Source: Nostoc parmelioides FACHB-3921 (GTDB lineage: Bacteria; Cyanobacteriota; Cyanobacteriia; Cyanobacteriales; Nostocaceae). Taken from it: a stretch of 64,000 bases of DNA. Shown one piece after another: positions 8,848 to 18,137 of the stretch. Location: positions 1 to 64,000 of the forward strand of contig NZ_JACJQL010000016.1 of NCBI RefSeq assembly GCF_014696625.1, written 5' to 3'. How positions within the stretch are numbered: the stretch's first letter is position 1; the number at the start of each line of letters is the position of its first letter. The notes beneath the pieces are model-generated. The model did no database searches. It was not told where the DNA came from and saw nothing but the letters and a program-made list of their open reading frames with translations. The translations under genes and the position numbers were made by a program.

Positions 8848-9885
8848 TTATTCTAAACGGATGCGTGGGTCGGCTACTTTGAGTAATAAATCAGCTAGTA
8901 AGTTGCCTACATTAAGCAAAACGGCGCTCATGACTAAACTTGCCATGACTAAATACTGGTCTTTGGCGATGACTGCTTGCAAAGTTAATCTACCTAAACC
9001 TGGCCAGTTGAAGAATTGCTCGGCGATAAATGCACCGCCTAATAAACCAGCTAACTCAAATCCTAACAGAGTAATTAGGGGATTGATGGCATTACGCAGC
9101 GCATGAACGTAAATCACGCGATTTTCTGGTAGTCCTTTGGCGCGTGCTGTTTGAATATAATCTTGCCGCAGTACGTCTAATAATTCGCCGCGAGTGATGC
9201 GTTGTAAACCGGCGAAACTGGTGATACTTAAGGCGATGGTAGGTAAAATCATGTGCCAGCCGATATCAATAATTTTACCGAACCAAGATAAATCAGCGTG
9301 GTCGATGCTTGTCATCCCACCTACTGGAAACAGAGGCGAACTGACTTGAGCAAATACGAGCAGAAACAACACAGTAATAAAGCTGGGGAATCCCTGCCCC
9401 GTGTAGCTAATCACCTGTAAAATTCTGTCAGTGGCTCGATTTTGTTTGACAGCAGCAACAATACCTAAAGGAATAGCGATCGCCCATGTCATGATTAAAG
9501 AAGCGATCGCTAATACTAAAGTTGCTGGTATTCTCTCCCATAACAGTGATGAAACTGAGCGCTGGTAAACAAAACTCGTGCCAAAATCTCCTTTGGTGAG
9601 AATCCGCCATAACCACAGCCAAAACTGTTCCACCCAAGACTTATCTAAACCAAACTGTCTTTTGAGTTCTTCGATGCGTTCGGGTGAAATTTTCGGATTT
9701 TGCCGCAATGTATCTACATAATCCCCAGGAGATAATTTCATGATGAAAAATGACAGCGCCGAAGCCAAAAACAAAGTCAACAGCGCCTGCAAAATCCGCT
9801 TCACCACATAAATAAACGTCTCGCTGGTAACTAGCCTAATCAGCCAATCCCAACTGCTTTCCCAGGTAATTCTTGTAGATGTCAC
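8848..9885 (-). CDS. ABC transporter permease, oligopeptide/dipeptide (DppB-like) type
   Basis: The roughly 345-residue inner-membrane protein matches the DppB/OppB permease family of peptide and nickel importers. It has an N-terminal helix, the KLSPGDYVDTLRQNP loop, five further helices, and the cytoplasmic coupling loop containing the YIQTARAKGLPENRV (EAA) motif. A TTG start at 9906 is open, but the GTG at 9885 is preceded by GGAG at suitable spacing and is preferred. No second permease, ATPase or binding protein is adjacent, which is common for scattered peptide ABC genes in cyanobacteria. Substrate unknown. Confidence 0.88.
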   Translation of the reverse strand: MTSTRITWESSWDWLIRLVTSETFIYVVKRILQALLTLFLASALSFFIMKLSPGDYVDTLRQNPKISPERIEELKRQFGLDKSWVEQFWLWLWRILTKGDFGTSFVYQRSVSSLLWERIPATLVLAIASLIMTWAIAIPLGIVAAVKQNRATDRILQVISYTGQGFPSFITVLFLLVFAQVSSPLFPVGGMTSIDHADLSWFGKIIDIGWHMILPTIALSITSFAGLQRITRGELLDVLRQDYIQTARAKGLPENRVIYVHALRNAINPLITLLGFELAGLLGGAFIAEQFFNWPGLGRLTLQAVIAKDQYLVMASLVMSAVLLNVGNLLADLLLKVADPRIRLE

Positions 9886-10025
9886 GTCGCTTCGCTCCGA
9901 ATTCAAAATTCAAAATTCAAAATTAACAGTCTCTATACATTCATTTAGACGGCTCGTCTCCTTCGTTCATTCAATAGTCAATTTCTACGATTTTGGACTA
10001 TTGACTGTGGACTTTAAGTCGTTAA

Positions 10026-10544
10026 CTAATATTCCACTAAGGAAATAATGGGTACATCGGGTAGATGTTTTCGCCCTTGTAAATCCCGTAGCTCGATAAT
10101 AAACCCAAATCCCACTAATTCGCAGCCGATTTGCTGCACTAGTTTGGCTGTGGCGCTGGCTGTGCCACCTGTGGCAATCAAATCATCTACAATTAATACT
10201 CGACTATCTGGATGTAAAGCATCCCGATGTACTTCTAAACAGTCAGTGCCATATTCTAATTCATATTCAATCGAGTGAACTGCTGCGGGTAACTTACCTT
10301 TTTTGCGGACAGGAATAAAACCAGCCCCTAATTTATAGGCTAAGGGAGTACCAAAAATAAACCCCCGTGACTCCATACCAATAACGTAATCTATCTCTAA
10401 GGTTGCTTCAGAGCATTTTTCCGCTAAAAAGTCAATAGTATATCGTAATCCTTGGCGATCGCGCAGTAGAGTAGTGATATCTCGAAATAAAATTCCGGGC
10501 TTAGGAAAATCAGGGATGTCACGAATGAGAGATTTTAAATCCAT
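10026..10544 (-). CDS. apt: Adenine phosphoribosyltransferase
   Basis: The 172-residue cytosolic enzyme salvages adenine to AMP with PRPP. The PRPP-binding signature [14 protein letters not shown] is present, as are RDITTLL and the ESRGF segment typical of Apt. A 30-codon in-frame extension upstream is encoded by GGGTATTGGGTACTG repeats and reads as [12 protein letters not shown], so it is not protein-coding in origin. The true start is the ATG at 10544 giving [18 protein letters not shown], which matches the usual Apt N-terminus. The gene stands alone. Confidence 0.95.
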   Translation of the reverse strand: MDLKSLIRDIPDFPKPGILFRDITTLLRDRQGLRYTIDFLAEKCSEATLEIDYVIGMESRGFIFGTPLAYKLGAGFIPVRKKGKLPAAVHSIEYELEYGTDCLEVHRDALHPDSRVLIVDDLIATGGTASATAKLVQQIGCELVGFGFIIELRDLQGRKHLPDVPIISLVEY

Positions 10545-10547
10545 AGA

Positions 10548-10624
10548 TTGGGTACTGGGGATTGGGTATTGGGTATTGGGTACTGGGTTGGGGATTGGGT
10601 ACTGGGGGTTGGAGCGGTTATCAG
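10548..10624. repeat. GGGTATTGGGTACTG-type tandem repeat in front of apt
   Basis: Heptamer-like TTGGGTA/CTGGGGA units are repeated about ten times immediately upstream of the apt start. The repeat is open in several frames and creates spurious reading frames on both strands. Confidence 0.85.
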
Positions 10625-11034
10625 TTCGGAGCAAGGAATTATTACCCGCTACTCCTCATACTTCCTCTTCTCCCTCTTCTTCATCCCTAGTCCTGAGTCC
10701 CCAATCCCTAGCCCCTTACTTACACCTGAAAAATCGTACACTATAATGTCATACGCTTGGGCTAAAGGCTACTATCTCGTTATCCATTGACGATAGAGGT
10801 AATCTACATCAAGCTTAAAGATGGATTTATACTCATAAAGCAGGAGAATAAAATTATGCTTTAAAAACACAGATGTACTTATAGGTCAATTGCTGAGTAA
10901 AACAATTTAAGTAATGTGTATATCAAATAGCCAGGCTAATACCGCGAGTTTAATCTTGTAGTTTAGCTGTTTATCTTAAATTAGTTGTACTAGTTTTATC
11001 TAGTTTATTAGAACTGCACAAGGTATTTGAGAGA
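10625..11034. other. Intergenic region between apt and the DUF3038 gene
   Basis: This stretch separates two divergent genes. It has a pyrimidine-rich block (10650-10720) and then AT-rich sequence that should contain the promoters of both. I see no further gene and no RNA I recognise. Confidence 0.5.
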
Positions 11035-11661
11035 ATGAATGCTTCTGCTAGCTTAACGCCGTTTAACAGTCCAACGCCTCCATCTGTGCCGATGATTTTG
11101 GATACTTTACCAGATCCTGCGATCGCTGGACAGGGATGTCCTGCAAGAACTAGGTTGCAAATTGATTTAATTTTACTGGCAATTGAAGCTCTAGAATTGG
11201 GTGGTTCTGAAGCTATCCTGACTTTTGCGGCAGAATTGGACTTGAAAGGAATTGTCAAGGATCGGGTGAATTTGTGGCGAATGCGGAGTTCCAACCCGAT
11301 TAGACGAGCGCATATTCGCCGCCCTTTAACCATTATGGAAGCAAAGGCTTTAGTCGTGATTGCTTGTTACATAGCTCGGCGCTTAACAGTAGTCATCCGC
11401 CAGATGTTGATGATTTGTCAACAAATGAATGACAAGCAAATTCCCCTAGAACAGAATTTACGCTTATCTAATTATTTAGAAAGATTTAGAGCGCATTTTA
11501 AGAGTAGAATGAATGCCCGCCGTTTTGGTGCATTAGCATTAAATTCTGATGAAAAATTAGATGAACTAGCGATAAATCTGTTAGGACAATTGTTATTTTG
11601 TACTGGCACTGCTGGGATGCAGCGATTTTGGATCAGTCTATTTGACGGTGAAGTGGAATGA
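11035..11661 (+). CDS. DUF3038 domain-containing protein
   Basis: The 208-residue protein matches the cyanobacterial DUF3038 family: a helical protein with the IDLILLAIEALELGG segment near residue 45 and an arginine-rich IRRAHIRRPL block near residue 90. It has no signal or membrane segment and its biochemical role is unknown. Its TGA stop overlaps the ATG of the next gene (ATGA), so the two are translationally coupled. This pairing with a DUF4335 protein suggests that they act together. Confidence 0.85.
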   Translation: MNASASLTPFNSPTPPSVPMILDTLPDPAIAGQGCPARTRLQIDLILLAIEALELGGSEAILTFAAELDLKGIVKDRVNLWRMRSSNPIRRAHIRRPLTIMEAKALVVIACYIARRLTVVIRQMLMICQQMNDKQIPLEQNLRLSNYLERFRAHFKSRMNARRFGALALNSDEKLDELAINLLGQLLFCTGTAGMQRFWISLFDGEVE

Positions 11662-13124
11662 ATATTCAACGAAAGTACAGTCTACCTAATTGTACGTTGC
11701 TTTTAGAAGGATTAAGTGATGCTAGTAGAGGCGCGAGTTTTCAGGAATTGCGCCCTGAACTGTCTATTTTGGTAAATGCAGAATGTTATTTATCTGGATA
11801 CAGTCAACCCTTGGTGGGAGGAAGGGAATTTTTTGAAAGTTTAGTCCGAGCAGTAAGCGGTTATGCTCAAGAATTTTTGAGTAGTGTGCCGAATCCCCAA
11901 GCGCACAACCAAGATTCAGAACTAGTGGAAATCCAAAAAATAGATACTAATCATCACAAGTTAATCGTACATTCTGAGAATGCACCAGAGGAATTTAATA
12001 CAAACGCTAATTATAATAAACAACCAATTGAAATAGATTTAAATACGGTGCAGTTGTTTGATTTGGTGGAAGCTGTAGATCAGTTTTTCGCTGACACCCA
12101 AACTTTACCGGAATTATCACTAGAATTACAACCAGTTACTAGACGTTATGGTGGTGCTAGTCAACTTGTCCTCAAACAGGCAGTACCTGCAACTATTGGT
12201 GTTTCCAGTTTAGCTGTAGCAGCGATCGCCTTTAGTCTCATTCCTGCGCCACAAATACGTGTACCAGAGCCAAAACCAGAGGAGCAAACCAATTCCAATG
12301 CTCCCACCACCAATCCCACTCCTGCATCAACAACCACACCCATAGCAGCAGCCACTCCCACTACAACGGCGGTACCCATACCAGAAGCAACTCCCACCGC
12401 TACACCCGCCGCCACAACACAACCCACGGTTAAAGATTTAGAAGCGCTTTTAAATACAGTTTCAGAAATCACAGATCCTTCCCAACTGCGGGCCTTAAAT
12501 CGGCAAGTTTGGAACCAAATCGAGCCGGCTTGGAATAGTCGTTCCGCCGTGAAGGAAAATTTGATTTACCGTGTTGGTGTGGCTGCGGATGGAGCCATTG
12601 TAGGTTACAAAGCAGTTAACCAAGAAGCCAACGCCGGGATTGAATTAACACCCCTGCCCAACCTACTTTATAATCCAGCGAATCGTCCTCCCATTGCCAA
12701 TGAACCGATCGCCCAATTTAAAGTAGTATTTACCAACAATGGCGTATTAGAAGTTAGTCCTTGGCGCGGTTATGTCAGAACACCAGAAGTAATCGGGGCA
12801 AAAATTACCGATGCTAACATCGTCAAAGATTTAAACCAAAAACTTTTCGATACTGTACGTCAAAATTGGAGCGGTAAGCCCACCTTTACCAAAGACTTGA
12901 AGTATCGAGTAGCCGTCACTAAAGAAGGCACAATTGCTGACTATGAACCCCTAAATCAAGTCGCTTTTGACTATTTCCGCGAAACACCTCTACCCAGGAT
13001 GTTCCAAGCGGTTTACGGTTCCAATGCAGCCGCGCCCAACAACAAAGAACCTCTTGCACATTACCAAGTAGTCTTTCAACCCAGTGGCAAATTAGAAGTC
13101 ACTCCTTGGCAGGGATATAGGTAG
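11658..13124 (+). CDS. DUF4335 domain-containing membrane-anchored protein
   Basis: The 488-residue protein starts with a DUF4335-like region (MNIQRKYSLPNCTLLLEGL). A single hydrophobic segment follows at about residues 177-195 (ATIGVSSLAVAAIAFSLIPA), then a proline/threonine-rich linker (about 200-255). The C-terminal part holds two related modules, each ending in a (L)EVSPWRGY or LEVTPWQGY motif. The layout suggests a cytoplasmic N-terminus, one membrane pass and a repeated extracytoplasmic domain. It overlaps the DUF3038 gene by 4 bp. Function unknown. Confidence 0.85.
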   Translation: MNIQRKYSLPNCTLLLEGLSDASRGASFQELRPELSILVNAECYLSGYSQPLVGGREFFESLVRAVSGYAQEFLSSVPNPQAHNQDSELVEIQKIDTNHHKLIVHSENAPEEFNTNANYNKQPIEIDLNTVQLFDLVEAVDQFFADTQTLPELSLELQPVTRRYGGASQLVLKQAVPATIGVSSLAVAAIAFSLIPAPQIRVPEPKPEEQTNSNAPTTNPTPASTTTPIAAATPTTTAVPIPEATPTATPAATTQPTVKDLEALLNTVSEITDPSQLRALNRQVWNQIEPAWNSRSAVKENLIYRVGVAADGAIVGYKAVNQEANAGIELTPLPNLLYNPANRPPIANEPIAQFKVVFTNNGVLEVSPWRGYVRTPEVIGAKITDANIVKDLNQKLFDTVRQNWSGKPTFTKDLKYRVAVTKEGTIADYEPLNQVAFDYFRETPLPRMFQAVYGSNAAAPNNKEPLAHYQVVFQPSGKLEVTPWQGYR

Positions 13125-13133
13125 CTGGGGACA

Positions 13134-13185
13134 AAAAAGTCAAAAGTCAAAAGTCAAAAGTCAAAAGATTTTTTCTTTTGACTTT
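13134..13185. repeat. AAAAGTC heptamer repeat with inverted end
   Basis: Four to five AAAAGTC units are followed by the reverse-complement ATTTTTTCTTTTGACTTTTG, so the block can fold into a hairpin with a T-run. It lies just after the DUF4335 gene and may act as its terminator. Confidence 0.7.
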
Positions 13186-13274
13186 TGCCTTGGATTGGGG
13201 ATTGGGGAGCAAAAATTACTACTCAGCACCGCTAACAGTACTCAGCGCTCCCCCTTTCCCTATTTTGAATTGAT

Positions 13275-15545
13275 TTATCTTGTAATTCTCCGCATATAAT
13301 TTCCCCACAACTGGGCGGCTTGAGCGCTGCTACCAGAGGTAGGGGAATTATCGTCGTTTCCTAGCCAAATACCTGTGACTAAGCGACGGTTGGGAATAAA
13401 GCCAATAAACCACAAATCAACGTTTTTATCGGTTGTACCTGTTTTACCTGCTTCCCCTAAACCAATAGCGGCGCTACGTCCTGTACCTCTGGTAATCACA
13501 GCCTGCATTAAATCGGTCATCTGGTCGGCTATGGGTTGTGGTAAAACTCGCTTGTTAGCTTCGCGATCGCTATCAAAGGAATAAATCACGCGACAGGTTT
13601 TCAGATCATTGCGATCGCTACAGTCGCTACTGTCTAAAATTCTGTTAATAGCATGGGGTGGATTCCATACACCACGATTACCAATCGCCCCAAAAGCTCC
13701 AGTCATTTCCAAAACATTAACTACACTCTGACCCAAAACTAAACCCGGTACTGCGTCAAGTTGAGACTTTACCCCCAAACGTTGCGCCATTGATACTACC
13801 TTATCTAACCCAACTTCTCTGGCAATTCTCAAAGCCACGGGATTTTCCGATAGAGCCAATCCTGTAGCCACATCCATGTTCACACCAGCACCAGAGCGAC
13901 AAGGCCTGTAAGTAAATCCCTGCCAAGTCAAAGGAGCGCAAGAATATGTCCTAGATGCAGGTATTCCTTGCAGAAGAGCTTGGGTATAAGCAAAAATTTT
14001 GAAGGTAGAACCAGGTTGTCTTTTAGCTTGTACAGCCCGATTGAACTGGCTAGTTCGATAGTCAGTTCCCCCTACCATTGCCAAAATACTACCAGTTCTA
14101 CTATCTAGGGTCACCATTGCCCCTTGAGAAAAGCGAAAAGTTGAACCGGCTGTACTAACTGAATTCCGCAAAGCTGTTTCTGCTTGAGCTTGAATGGCTG
14201 GATCAAGTTGGGTTTCAATGATGTAATTACCCTCCCTGGCGGCTCCCTCCCCTAAAATTGCTTCTAGTTCTTGGAAAACATAATTATAAAAATAGGGTGC
14301 AATTGTCTTGGCTTGTTGTTCACAAACCTTGGGGCTAACTTGGACAGTGGATCTTCTGGCTCGGTTCGCTTCTTCTGGCGTAACCTTACCCATTTCCAAC
14401 ATCCGCTTCACCACGCGATTGCGATAGTCGGCGGCTTCTAGTTTATTGGGGCCACTGCCACAAAAATCAAAAGCATTGGGCGCTGGTAAAATTCCCACTA
14501 AAGTGGCTGCTTCTGCCAAAGTTAATTCTTTAGCTGGCTTATCAAAATAAAATTGTGCTGCGTCTTCAAAACCAGAGGTATCTGCCCCCAAAAATACCCG
14601 ATTTAGGTACATCAGCAAAACTTCATCTTTGCTGTAAAAGGCTTCTAGCTTCAGAGAAACGATCGCCTCTCGTAATTTCCGTCCCAAGGAGTCTTGTCTA
14701 CCAACATAATCACGAAACAAGCTCCGGGAGACTTGTTGGGTAATAGTACTGGCTCCTTGTTGGACATCGCCACTGCGAGTATTGATTAATACTGCTCGCA
14801 AAATCCCCAAAGGATCAACCCCAAAATGCCAGTTAAAGCGGCTATCCTCAGAAGCAACCACCGCCGCCGGCAAATAAGGGCCAAAGTCTTCTAACCGCTT
14901 CATGTCTACATGAGAAACAGTCCGAGGCTCACGTAAGGGGGTACTACCATCGCGGGCATAAACAACTACTGGAGCGCGAGTTGTTGTTGGTAAAGGCCGG
15001 ACAGAAAACTTTAGCCATTCCACGCCAATAACCAATGCTAATAAGGCGCTAGCACCGCCTATACCATAGCCTGCCCAAGTCGCCGCCTTGACATACCAGG
15101 GTGGCGGATCGACGTATTGTAGGCGCACAGAGGCAGCTAATTCTGGCGGCCCTAAGGTAAGAATATCCCCGTGACGCAGCTCTAAGGTACTAACTCGCCG
15201 CTTACCGCGATAGATGCCGTTAGTAGAGTTTTCGTCTTTAATGATGAAAACTGGGGTACGCTGGCTAGAATCCCGCGATAGAGACAAATGAATTTGGCTA
15301 ACTACTGGGTTACGAATCACTATGTCACTGGATTTAGAGCTACGACCGAGAACATAGCGATCGCCCAGTAGCGGATACACCTCTGCTTTATCCGCCCCCG
15401 CATCCTGCACCCAGAGTTCCGGTACCTTGGCATTAGGCTTGAGCGCCAGCTTGGAAAAGTCAACCCTAGCTTGAATTGTATTGACTGCTTGCGTCAGTTG
15501 ACCAAGTAACGTTTGTGGCTTGTGAGGGGGTTGGGGGGAATTCAT
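13275..15545 (-). CDS. FHA-domain class A penicillin-binding protein (PBP1A-like)
   Basis: The 756-residue bifunctional peptidoglycan synthase has an unusual cytoplasmic front end. An FHA phosphothreonine-binding domain lies at about residues 60-135 (YVLGRSSKSSDI, DENSTNGIY), then a membrane helix at about 153-178. The GT51 glycosyltransferase follows (EDSRF at 233-237, GASTITQQ near 264) and then the transpeptidase with the SxxK serine S513 (STFK), an SEN motif and KTGTT. All catalytic motifs are intact. The FHA domain implies control of wall synthesis by a Ser/Thr kinase, plausible in a cyanobacterium rich in such kinases. The gene is monocistronic here. Confidence 0.94.
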   Translation of the reverse strand: MNSPQPPHKPQTLLGQLTQAVNTIQARVDFSKLALKPNAKVPELWVQDAGADKAEVYPLLGDRYVLGRSSKSSDIVIRNPVVSQIHLSLSRDSSQRTPVFIIKDENSTNGIYRGKRRVSTLELRHGDILTLGPPELAASVRLQYVDPPPWYVKAATWAGYGIGGASALLALVIGVEWLKFSVRPLPTTTRAPVVVYARDGSTPLREPRTVSHVDMKRLEDFGPYLPAAVVASEDSRFNWHFGVDPLGILRAVLINTRSGDVQQGASTITQQVSRSLFRDYVGRQDSLGRKLREAIVSLKLEAFYSKDEVLLMYLNRVFLGADTSGFEDAAQFYFDKPAKELTLAEAATLVGILPAPNAFDFCGSGPNKLEAADYRNRVVKRMLEMGKVTPEEANRARRSTVQVSPKVCEQQAKTIAPYFYNYVFQELEAILGEGAAREGNYIIETQLDPAIQAQAETALRNSVSTAGSTFRFSQGAMVTLDSRTGSILAMVGGTDYRTSQFNRAVQAKRQPGSTFKIFAYTQALLQGIPASRTYSCAPLTWQGFTYRPCRSGAGVNMDVATGLALSENPVALRIAREVGLDKVVSMAQRLGVKSQLDAVPGLVLGQSVVNVLEMTGAFGAIGNRGVWNPPHAINRILDSSDCSDRNDLKTCRVIYSFDSDREANKRVLPQPIADQMTDLMQAVITRGTGRSAAIGLGEAGKTGTTDKNVDLWFIGFIPNRRLVTGIWLGNDDNSPTSGSSAQAAQLWGNYMRRITR

Positions 15546-16150
15546 CGGCTATTTACATCACAATTTATTTGTACTGCGTGTGTCAGTTGTCATCCGTCAT
15601 GGGTCAGTTGCTTTTGTTTTGGATTTAGTTCCCCATCCCCTTGTGGGTGGTTTTAACAATCTTGTCCCCTGCCACTGACTACTGACTACTGACAAAACTC
15701 CATTACCTCGTAGGTGGAGTTTTTATTAGCTCAGATTCAGGCAAATACCAATCTCAACTTTAGTCTTTCATCATTATTTTACTCTTAACCCAAAAATAAT
15801 TTTGCTGTACGGGATTATTCTAGATTTAATCTTACACCAACATTATATCTAGACCGTAAATACACTTTGTTTACTCCATTACTGCATATCCACAGAGAAA
15901 ACATTTATAACTAATTAGTAATGCCCATTTTATCTAACTATTAAACACTTAAACACAATATTTAACAGGTTTAATTTTGTACTTTCATACATCTCCCATC
16001 AATAAATTACCAATGCAAATTTTACTGCTTGGATGTATCTACCCCATAGACAACAAAGACAAACATCTTCCTAAATGAATATTTTCTAAAATTACATTGT
16101 CTGATTTAATAGTGCGAAGTGTTCCGTTTCCGTGTGAGGTTAAGTTCAGA
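15546..16150. other. 600-bp intergenic region with an isolated hairpin
   Basis: Between the leftward PBP gene and the rightward repeat-protein gene there is no convincing open frame. It contains a CTGACTACTGACTACTGAC heptamer-type repeat (about 15670-15692), a strong hairpin with a T-run at 15694-15726 and AT-rich sequence afterwards, which should carry the promoter of the gene at 16151. Confidence 0.55.
15694..15726 (+). terminator. Orphan terminator-like hairpin
   Basis: AAAACTCCA at 15694-15702 pairs with TGGAGTTTT, with an inner CCT/AGG helix, and is followed by a short T-run. No rightward gene ends before it, so it may terminate a short non-coding transcript or antisense RNA. It could also lie in the leader of the PBP gene. 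Confidence 0.5.
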
Positions 16151-16759
16151 ATGAAGGGAAAATCTCTGACTTTGATTGGTACAGCTTTGACTTTAGCTCT
16201 CACAGCTAATTTTGCTGTTGCACAATCCAGTAAATCCCAAATTGCCCAATCAAGTGAATCGTCCACCAGTTCACCAACGGAAATCCAGCTATCACCAGAA
16301 GGATTTGAAATTCTCTGTAAGCGTTTCCCCCTCAATTCCCGTTGTCAAGGCAATAGCGCAGTTACGCCTAGCGGTTCTAGTGATACTACCGTAGATACTC
16401 AGCCTGCATCTAGCGAAACTCCAGCAACACCAGCGCCAGATAGCACTACTCTACCTGCACCTAGTGAAACTCCAGTAACCCCAGCACCAGGTAGCACTAC
16501 TCTACCTGCACCTAGTGAAACTCCAGTAACTCCAGCACCAGGTAGCACTACTCTACCTGCACCTAGCGAAACTCCAGTAACTCCAGCACCAGATAGCACT
16601 ACTCTACCTGCACCTAGCGAAACTCCAGTAACTCCAGCACCAGATAGCACTACTCTACCTGCACCTAGCGAAACTCCAGTAACTCCAGCACCAAGCAGTA
16701 ATTCTCCTGGTACTGTTCCCGATTCTGGTGTACCTACAACGCCTACTCCTGGTAACTAA
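16151..16759 (+). CDS. Secreted proline/threonine-rich repeat protein
   Basis: The 202-residue protein starts with a classical signal peptide (MKGKSLTLIGTALTLALTAN, cut after the AVA of FAVAQ). The middle domain has a conserved-looking ILCKRFPLNSRCQG segment with two cysteines near residue 60. The C-terminal half is about six copies of a 17-residue unit TPVTPAPGSTTLPAPSE. It is likely exported to the periplasm or envelope, with the repeat acting as an extended spacer. The ATG at 16151 has a GAGG motif upstream. A TTG at 16097 in the same frame would precede the signal peptide and is rejected. Function unknown. Confidence 0.8.
   Translation: MKGKSLTLIGTALTLALTANFAVAQSSKSQIAQSSESSTSSPTEIQLSPEGFEILCKRFPLNSRCQGNSAVTPSGSSDTTVDTQPASSETPATPAPDSTTLPAPSETPVTPAPGSTTLPAPSETPVTPAPGSTTLPAPSETPVTPAPDSTTLPAPSETPVTPAPDSTTLPAPSETPVTPAPSSNSPGTVPDSGVPTTPTPGN
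16415..16695 (+). repeat. 51-bp in-frame tandem repeat (17 residues)
   Basis: About five and a half copies of a 51-bp unit encode TPVTPAPxSTTLPAPSE. Internal copies differ mainly by D/G at one position and by synonymous changes, a sign of recent slippage or unequal recombination. Confidence 0.92.
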
Positions 16760-16800
16760 GCTTTTCATTTCAGGTGACTGAAAAACTATAGTTAAAAAAG

Positions 16801-16834
16801 AAAAAGGCTAGGAAGGATTTATCCTAGCCTTTTT
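16801..16834. terminator. Bidirectional terminator between converging genes
   Basis: AAAAAGGCTAGGA at 16801-16813 pairs perfectly with TCCTAGCCTTTTT at 16822-16834. It has A-run and T-run on the two sides, so it can stop both the repeat-protein gene and lspA. Confidence 0.92.
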
Positions 16835-16836
16835 CT

Positions 16837-17328
16837 TTATCTAGACCTGTGATGAGAATTAGGTGGTTTCTGTAAGGAAGCCAGTAGCAGGCAAACAATA
16901 CCGATACTAATGAATGAATCTGCCATATTAAACACGGCAAAATTAATTAAGCGAAAATCTAGAAAATCAACTACATAACCTAAAGCAAACCTATCAATCC
17001 CATTACCCATAGCACCGCCCAGAATCAAGCCATAACCGAGTTGATCCCAACGATCTAAAACTGGGCCTAACAATGCCAACCCTATTAATAATAAACTTAC
17101 TCCCAAGGATAACCAGCGTAGCCACTCTACTTTTCCACTAAACAAACTAAAAGCTGCACCCGTATTTGTGACGTAAGTAAAGTGAAATATTCCCGGTAAG
17201 ATTGGTAGTGTCTCGCCTAAACTAAAGGTTTGCACGACCCAGTATTTGGTTAGTTGGTCTACAAAGAAAGCAATAAAGGCAGCTATCCAGAAAAGGCGAT
17301 TTTTGAAACGCATGGCAAATTTAGTCAA
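16837..17328 (-). CDS. lspA: Lipoprotein signal peptidase (signal peptidase II)
   Basis: The 163-residue inner-membrane aspartyl protease cleaves the signal peptide of lipoproteins such as PstS and the serpin in this window. Four membrane helices are visible. The two catalytic aspartates lie in MGNGIDRF and FNMADSFI, and the FFVDQLTKYWV segment near residue 21 is also family-typical. An alternative ATG at 17313 (MRFKNRLFW) would shorten it by five residues. It ends at a strong bidirectional terminator. Confidence 0.96.
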   Translation of the reverse strand: MTKFAMRFKNRLFWIAAFIAFFVDQLTKYWVVQTFSLGETLPILPGIFHFTYVTNTGAAFSLFSGKVEWLRWLSLGVSLLLIGLALLGPVLDRWDQLGYGLILGGAMGNGIDRFALGYVVDFLDFRLINFAVFNMADSFISIGIVCLLLASLQKPPNSHHRSR

Positions 17329-17394
17329 TAGTCAACAGTCCATAGTCAACAGTCAAAAGTCGATAGTCCAAAGCAGTCATCATTAACTAATGAC

Positions 17395-17514
17395 TAAGCT
17401 ATTCTGCTTTTAAGTTGCATAATCCATCGTGAGGGCTGTTAACTGTTGACCGTTGACTGTCAACAGTTAACAGCCCTGATTAGTATTTATGCAATTTAGA
17501 CGAGCATTAGCTTA
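17395..17514. repeat. Foldback (MITE-like) dispersed repeat, complete copy
   Basis: The 120-bp element has imperfect ends (TAAGCTATTCTGC... and ...GAGCATTAGCTTA) and a perfect central inverted repeat of 19 bp, AGGGCTGTTAACTGTTGAC at 17432-17450 against 17459-17477. Related sequence recurs at 22983, 42826 and 57911. It is flanked by AATGACTAATGAC-type heptamer repeats. Confidence 0.75.
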
Positions 17515-17546
17515 ATGACTAATGACTGATGACCAATGACTAATGA

Positions 17547-18137
17547 CTAATAAAACATCAAGTGTCGCAACACATATGCTACTACAGAGACAGCACAGAC
17601 TACAGCTAATTGCCCCGGAATCACCCACCAAGAATAAACAAGGATTGATTGCATTAAGGGTATTGTGTCTGTGCCTTGCCAGTGGAAGAAAGACCTAATC
17701 ATGAGATAAGCAATACCACACAGGTGTACGCTTAATAAGCCACAAATACAGCTAAAAGTGAGAGACTCTATTTTAGGCCTGGCTTGAAAGGCAAAAAAGC
17801 CACAAATCCAAGCTCCAGGGATGAAGCCTAGCAAATAACCAAACTGTGATGCTTTCACATAACCGATATTACCGCCACCATCAGAAAAGACGGGGTGCAG
17901 AGTCAAACCCATAACTAAATAAGCAATTTGTGAGAGCGCACCAGCATTTTTGCCCCCTAAACAACCTACTAAAAGTACCGCACCAACTTGATAGCTGACA
18001 CCTAATGAAAAGGTCTGGATTCCCGTCTGACTCCAGTTCCAAGGTAAGGTAATACCATAAGCTTCTAAGAAAGTACCTCCCATTGTTAGGAGTAAGCCAA
18101 TCATAGACCAAAGTAGTTGATTTGAAGCGGCAATCAT
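17547..18137 (-). CDS. bioY: Biotin transporter substrate-binding subunit BioY
   Basis: The 196-residue integral membrane protein matches BioY, the biotin-capturing S component of energy-coupling-factor transporters. It has about six hydrophobic helices, and the central GGNIGYVKASQFGYLLGF segment is typical. No ECF ATPase or EcfT gene is adjacent, as usual in cyanobacteria. The biotin synthase gene bioB lies 43 kb away in the window, so the cell can probably both make and import biotin. Confidence 0.9.
   Translation of the reverse strand: MIAASNQLLWSMIGLLLTMGGTFLEAYGITLPWNWSQTGIQTFSLGVSYQVGAVLLVGCLGGKNAGALSQIAYLVMGLTLHPVFSDGGGNIGYVKASQFGYLLGFIPGAWICGFFAFQARPKIESLTFSCICGLLSVHLCGIAYLMIRSFFHWQGTDTIPLMQSILVYSWWVIPGQLAVVCAVSVVAYVLRHLMFY

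Noticed and set aside
10474..10790. Two rightward open frames over the apt start
   Set aside because: They consist largely of GGGTATTGGGTACTG repeats and read as repetitive Gly/Trp/Leu/Tyr peptides, so they are chance frames.
16399..16650. Leftward frame opposite the 51-bp repeats
   Set aside because: It is the antisense reading of the repeat array (repeated AGVTGVSLGAGRVVL) and has no independent support.
17320..17546. CRISPR array in the lspA-bioY spacer
   Set aside because: The repeats are 7-bp heptamers and a foldback element, without 25-40 bp direct repeats or spacers.
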